Assembly: GCA_003024985.2 (NCBI GenBank)
Contig: PXIH01S0060340.1
Origin: Euperipatoides rowelli
Taxonomy: Eukaryota; Onychophora; Udeonychophora; Euonychophora; Peripatopsidae
Strand: one strand, 5' to 3'
DNA length: 10,266 nucleotides
Below are positions 7,519 to 10,266 of the stretch, in pieces; within the stretch, counting starts at the first letter, position 1, and every line of letters begins with the position of its first letter. Below the pieces are notes generated by a model. That model was not told the origin of the DNA and searched no databases. It saw nothing but the letters and a program-made list of their open reading frames with translations. The position numbers and the translations under genes are program-made.

Positions 7519-8360
7519 CGCAAGGAAAATGTTTGTCTACACTTATACTAATGGAGTTCCACAGGGTTCTGTGTTGAGTAGTATCATTTTTATTATCTCG
7601 ACCAACTCTATTGCTTCCGAATTATTTCTTGGTTTCAAATTTACCGATGACATGTCTATAGTGTGTATAGGCTCTGGTGATGTGTTGGAAAAATTGACTC
7701 AATCTGCTCTTAACACAATTGAAATAGATTCTTATTCTTGTGGCATGAGTCTCAATCCTTCAAAAACCTGTGTTTTAATCCACAAGTTTTCAAAAAGTAA
7801 TGTTACTATGAATCTTAAGATTAATAATTGTCCAATTAGTGTTATTGATTCTGTGAATATACTGGGCATTGAGATGCAATCTATTTTAAAGTGGAACAAC
7901 CATGTTCATAATATATGCATTAAATTTCACAAAAAAAAAAAAAAAATATTTAGATTAAAAAGATTGGGCTCTGACACCTCTATATTAAGATTTGTTTATA
8001 TCACATATCAGGCCATGCATTGAATATGCTTGTGTTGTATGACATTCAGCTTTGACCCAATAAGATTATTGAAGCTCTACAAAAAAGAATATGTAATATA
8101 ATTCTTGTATAGTCTACATATCACAATTATTATGATGCACTTATTGTAGTTAAATCTTCATCCATTATCTAAACTCAGTGACTCTCTTTCTGTTAAATTT
8201 TTTTAGTGAATTCAAACATTATAATCCCATTTCTAGATACAAGCTAAATGGTGTTTATACCAGAAATTCAAGTAAATTTTATCATTCTATTATTAAAACA
8301 AAGATGTACAATTCCTCTCTTATTCTTTCTATTTATAGATTATTAAGTAATCTTAGATGA
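7519..8360 (+). pseudogene. LINE ORF2 fragment: C-terminal half of reverse transcriptase and thumb
   Basis: This continues the LINE protein interrupted at 2943. GVPQGS (7553-7570) is followed by the catalytic box FTDD (Asp codons 7646-7648 and 7649-7651; FADD is more usual), then GMSLNPSKTCV and a segment ending in an A-run at 7930-7945. Around 8007 the frame shifts and reads IRPCIEYACVV, followed by TGA at 8040-8042 where a Trp is usual. A further shift gives KIIEALQKRICNIIL, then stops accumulate. The end near 8360 reads YRLLSNLR before TGA. A direct join to the left half is out of phase by one base, so a small lesion also lies near the insertion point. Confidence 0.85.
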
Positions 8361-8580
8361 CACTTTTCTGTACTTTATACTGTACATTGTTTTATAACTT
8401 GCATATTTTTTTCTTTCCCATTCATTACTGTATATTAAATCTGCTATTTGTAAATAATAGCTATATAATATTTGGGCAAAGCTATTATCTAATGTTTGAT
8501 ATGTATTACTATTTGTTTGTTTAATAAATAGCCATAGCCTACTATACTGTATATAAGAAGAGGTGCTTGAAAAAAAAAAA
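8361..8580 (+). other. LINE 3' untranslated tail
   Basis: AT-rich sequence after the LINE reading frame. It has AATAAA at 8523-8528 and an A-run at 8570-8580 that plausibly marks the reverse-transcribed poly(A) end. No target-site duplication could be paired because the left end of the LINE is not defined. The exact end could also be near 8530. Confidence 0.55.
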
Positions 8581-9311
8581 GTTAAAACCTACAATCAGCT
8601 GTAGACAATAAAATTAAGAATCTAATTTAAAAAATTTAATGAAATCCTAATTTTGTTTACAGTTTTTGTATTTTTTTATAAAGCATTATCTTTATGTGTA
8701 TTTAAAACACTTGTATTATTAAAAATAAAACAATAAAAAACCCAACCCCATCCAGGAGCCTCACTACAATCATCACACAAAAAAAAATTATTGATAGCAG
8801 TTTTCATAATTTTATGATTAATTAGTACCTACTGTTTTGGGTTAAGATTAAAATTTATTTAAATTATTTGCAATATATATGAGCAATGTAAAATTACGGT
8901 ACTTTTTTTTTTATGTTTAATGTTTATTCAAAATTAATCAAATTCAGAAAAATTATAAAAGTTAATTTATTAAGTAATGAAATATAATGAATATCAAGAG
9001 AATAATGAAACTGAAGTGTGATTCTAATAATAAATAATAAAATAAATAATTTAATCTTTTTGGCAGGTCAGGAGTCGTTTTTTTTTTTTTTTTGTTTAGG
9101 ACATTTTAAATAAAACGCTGTCCTGTTCATTTTATTATCTTAATTTTCATTACAGTTTTTCTATATACTGTACATGAAGAGTAGGCCTATATGTTATATT
9201 TTTTTACTAAAATACACTGTTGTCTTTTTTTGTTTTTGAGAACATAAATGAAAATGTATGAAAGTACTGCAAGTCTACAATATTGAATGATTTGTATTTT
9301 TCTTATTTCAG
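8581..9311. other. AT-rich intron sequence before the FRMD4-like exon
   Basis: No gene or RNA is seen. There are simple A/T tracts, including a 16-base T-run at 9078-9093 and an AATAAATAATAAAATAAATAA-like patch near 9028-9050. The last bases form a good splice acceptor, TTTTTCTTATTTCAG, ending at 9311. The words TACTGTAC and TAGGCCTA occur near 9167-9190. Confidence 0.6.
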
Positions 9312-9395
9312 TAATAANGGAGCTAAAGCTAACTTAAAAAAACTGCCTGTGATTCCCACAAATGCCCTCAAGGAGCATCCTTCAATCTCCTACTG
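9312..9395 (+). CDS. FRMD4: Host gene exon: FRMD4A/B-like FERM domain, partial
   Basis: An 84-bp exon between a pyrimidine-rich acceptor (TTTCAG ending 9311) and a strong donor (GTAAGT from 9396). Its first base completes a split codon, 27 whole codons follow, and it ends with TG of a codon finished by the next exon. It encodes LKKLPVIPTNALKEHPSISY, which I recognise from memory as the FERM central-lobe stretch of FRMD4A/FRMD4B. Known biology: FRMD4A links Par-3 with cytohesin at epithelial junctions and FRMD4B (GRSP1) binds cytohesin-3. The unresolved base at 9318 lies in the second whole codon (Asn or Lys). The paralogue cannot be decided. The other two frames are closed or unlike any known protein. 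Confidence 0.82.
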
Positions 9396-9624
9396 GTAAG
9401 TAAACAAATAGCTTATTGGTTGCTTTTTACATACTCACTGGAGGTAAATTCTCTTTTTTTTTAACAGTCACCATTGTTTTAAATATGACTGGCCTGAATT
9501 TAAAAATGGCAAACTTCTATAGGCAAGGCTAAAATATTTCTTAATCGATAATATTTAATTATTTTTCTTAATTTCAATTCAACTATTTTCTTAAAACAAT
9601 GTTTTTTTAAATTTTTCTTTTCAG
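9396..9624 (+). other. Phase-2 intron of the FRMD4-like gene
   Basis: A 229-bp AT-rich intron starting GTAAGT and ending TTTTTCTTTTCAG. Removing it joins TG to T, giving a Cys codon and an uninterrupted reading SYCEERIIHH, which supports both splice sites. A T-run lies near 9454-9463. No other features are seen. Confidence 0.82.
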
Positions 9625-9690
9625 TGAAGAACGAATAATCCACCATTATAAAAAGTTAGATGGGCAGAGAAGAGGTCAAGCTATTGTAAA
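9625..9690 (+). CDS. FRMD4: Host gene exon: FRMD4A/B-like FERM domain, partial (continued)
   Basis: A 66-bp exon with acceptor CAG ending at 9624 and donor GTAAGT from 9691. It begins with the last base of a split codon, contains 21 whole codons and ends with AA of the next split codon. It reads EERIIHHYKKLDGQRRGQAI. In FRMD4 proteins this follows the stretch in the previous exon directly, within the helical central lobe of the FERM domain. Family knowledge predicts the next exon to open with a Tyr-Met-Ser type sequence. None is visible before the window ends, so the next intron is longer than about 570 bp. Confidence 0.84.
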
Positions 9691-10266
9691 GTAAGTTTTA
9701 GAGAATTATTTAAAATTTGTATAATTTACTATATTTATTACTTGACAATTTATTATTTTCTATCAATTGAAATACTTACTGTATCTAAAGTAAGCAAATA
9801 TTTTTTATTATTTCTAATTATTAGGTCAAAGGTGATGTTAAGTGTCACAATTGTTTATTTATTAATTAAATGTATTTATTAGCTAAATTTGATTATAAAC
9901 ATAAATTCACTTATACAATAGATAATTGTCCAGATTAATTTTAAAGGACCAGATAGAGACTGGCAAATAGTATAAAAGACTACAGAGTTCTGTATGAAAT
10001 ACAGAACTATTTCTTCTATTGGTTTTTCTATTTTAAAAACATCTTGTAACCCTGATCTCTAAACATGATCTCTATATCGCCCTATCTAAAAGTTAAAAGT
10101 TGATCTCTTTTATTATTAACTCTTTACCTATGGATTCTATTTTTAAAGTTTAACATTGGTCCACATTTTTTGAAAATTGGCTCAAAAATAGATTATATTT
10201 GTGTATTTTTTATTGCATTGAGAAACTTTTGTAACGATAATATTTACTTTTCAAATTATTTGTTAA
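9691..10266 (+). other. AT-rich intron sequence after the second exon
   Basis: It begins with the donor GTAAGT. No further exon can be recognised. It contains a perfect 10-base inverted repeat (9986-10008) and three copies of TGATCTCT at 10053, 10066 and 10101. Otherwise it is low-complexity AT-rich sequence. Confidence 0.6.
9986..10008. repeat. Perfect short inverted repeat
   Basis: AGTTCTGTAT and ATACAGAACT are exact reverse complements separated by GAA, so a 10-bp stem with a 3-base loop is possible. It sits within the intron after the second FRMD4-like exon. It could be a chance palindrome, a transposon remnant or a binding site. Confidence 0.7.

Larger units (their letters stand above)
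2038..8580 (+). mobile_element. Non-LTR retrotransposon (LINE, CR1/Jockey-like), split by a later insertion
   Basis: Two segments (2038-2943 and 7519-8580) are halves of one LINE separated by an LTR retrotransposon. The left half holds the linker and N-terminal reverse transcriptase blocks, including RPLSVTSILSKLCER near 2611-2655 and FGGLNNSSTG near 2710-2739. The right half holds GVPQGS, the FTDD catalytic box, the thumb and the 3' UTR. The end is marked by AATAAA at 8523-8528 and eleven A at 8570-8580. The endonuclease region is not recognisable, so the copy is 5'-truncated or too decayed. Assignment to the CR1/Jockey group rests on motif appearance only and a neighbouring LINE clade is possible. 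Confidence 0.8.

Noticed and set aside
7493-8023. A 176-codon plus-strand frame as an independent gene
   Set aside because: Its first codons come from the end of the LTR and the rest is the second half of the split LINE reverse transcriptase.
9050-9077. Second splice-acceptor-like TTTTTGGCAG before 9068
   Set aside because: The downstream sequence does not continue any FRMD4 reading and runs into a T-run; no exon is supported.
1-10266. CRISPR array, operon or other bacterial system
   Set aside because: No regularly spaced identical repeats, no ribosome binding sites and clear spliceosomal introns; the sequence is eukaryotic.

Overview
The window looks like intronic DNA of an invertebrate animal. 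It is strongly AT-rich, has two short exons bordered by GT-AG splice signals near the right end, and carries decayed retrotransposons. Words such as TAGGCCTA and TACTGTATATA recall echinoderm or other marine deuterostome genomes, but that is a weak guess. Nothing bacterial is visible: no operons, no ribosome binding sites and no intact long reading frame. Single unresolved bases (n) sit at 612 and 9318.

Layout. Positions 1-2037 are mostly non-coding. They hold a long polypyrimidine tract (380-500), a G-quadruplex-type G-rich patch (721-747) followed by a diverged two-copy repeat (757-940), and a GC-rich island with short inverted ends (1671-1785). From about 2038 a non-LTR retrotransposon (LINE, CR1/Jockey-like reverse transcriptase) runs on the + strand. 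At 2943 it is cut by a complete but dead Ty3/gypsy LTR retrotransposon lying on the - strand (2944-7518; LTRs at 2944-3157 and 7307-7518). The LINE resumes at 7519, its reading frame decays out by about 8360, and it ends near a polyadenylation signal and an A-run at 8570-8580.

Positions 9312-9395 and 9625-9690 are two exons of a host gene. Spliced together they encode part of the FERM domain of an FRMD4A/FRMD4B-like protein, a cytoskeletal and cell-polarity scaffold. No earlier FRMD4 exon is recognisable to the left, so the nested retrotransposons probably lie in a large upstream intron (at least 9.3 kb). The LINE would be in sense and the gypsy element in antisense to the gene. The following exon is beyond the right edge.

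How the parts relate: the LINE inserted first and the gypsy element later jumped into its reverse transcriptase, since both LINE halves still read as one protein on either side of the insertion. Both elements carry many stops and frameshifts and are inactive. I did not find a convincing undescribed biological system. The items most worth checking are the split LINE, the missing target-site duplication and polypurine tract of the gypsy copy, the frame-neutral host exons and the unassigned GC-rich repeats.
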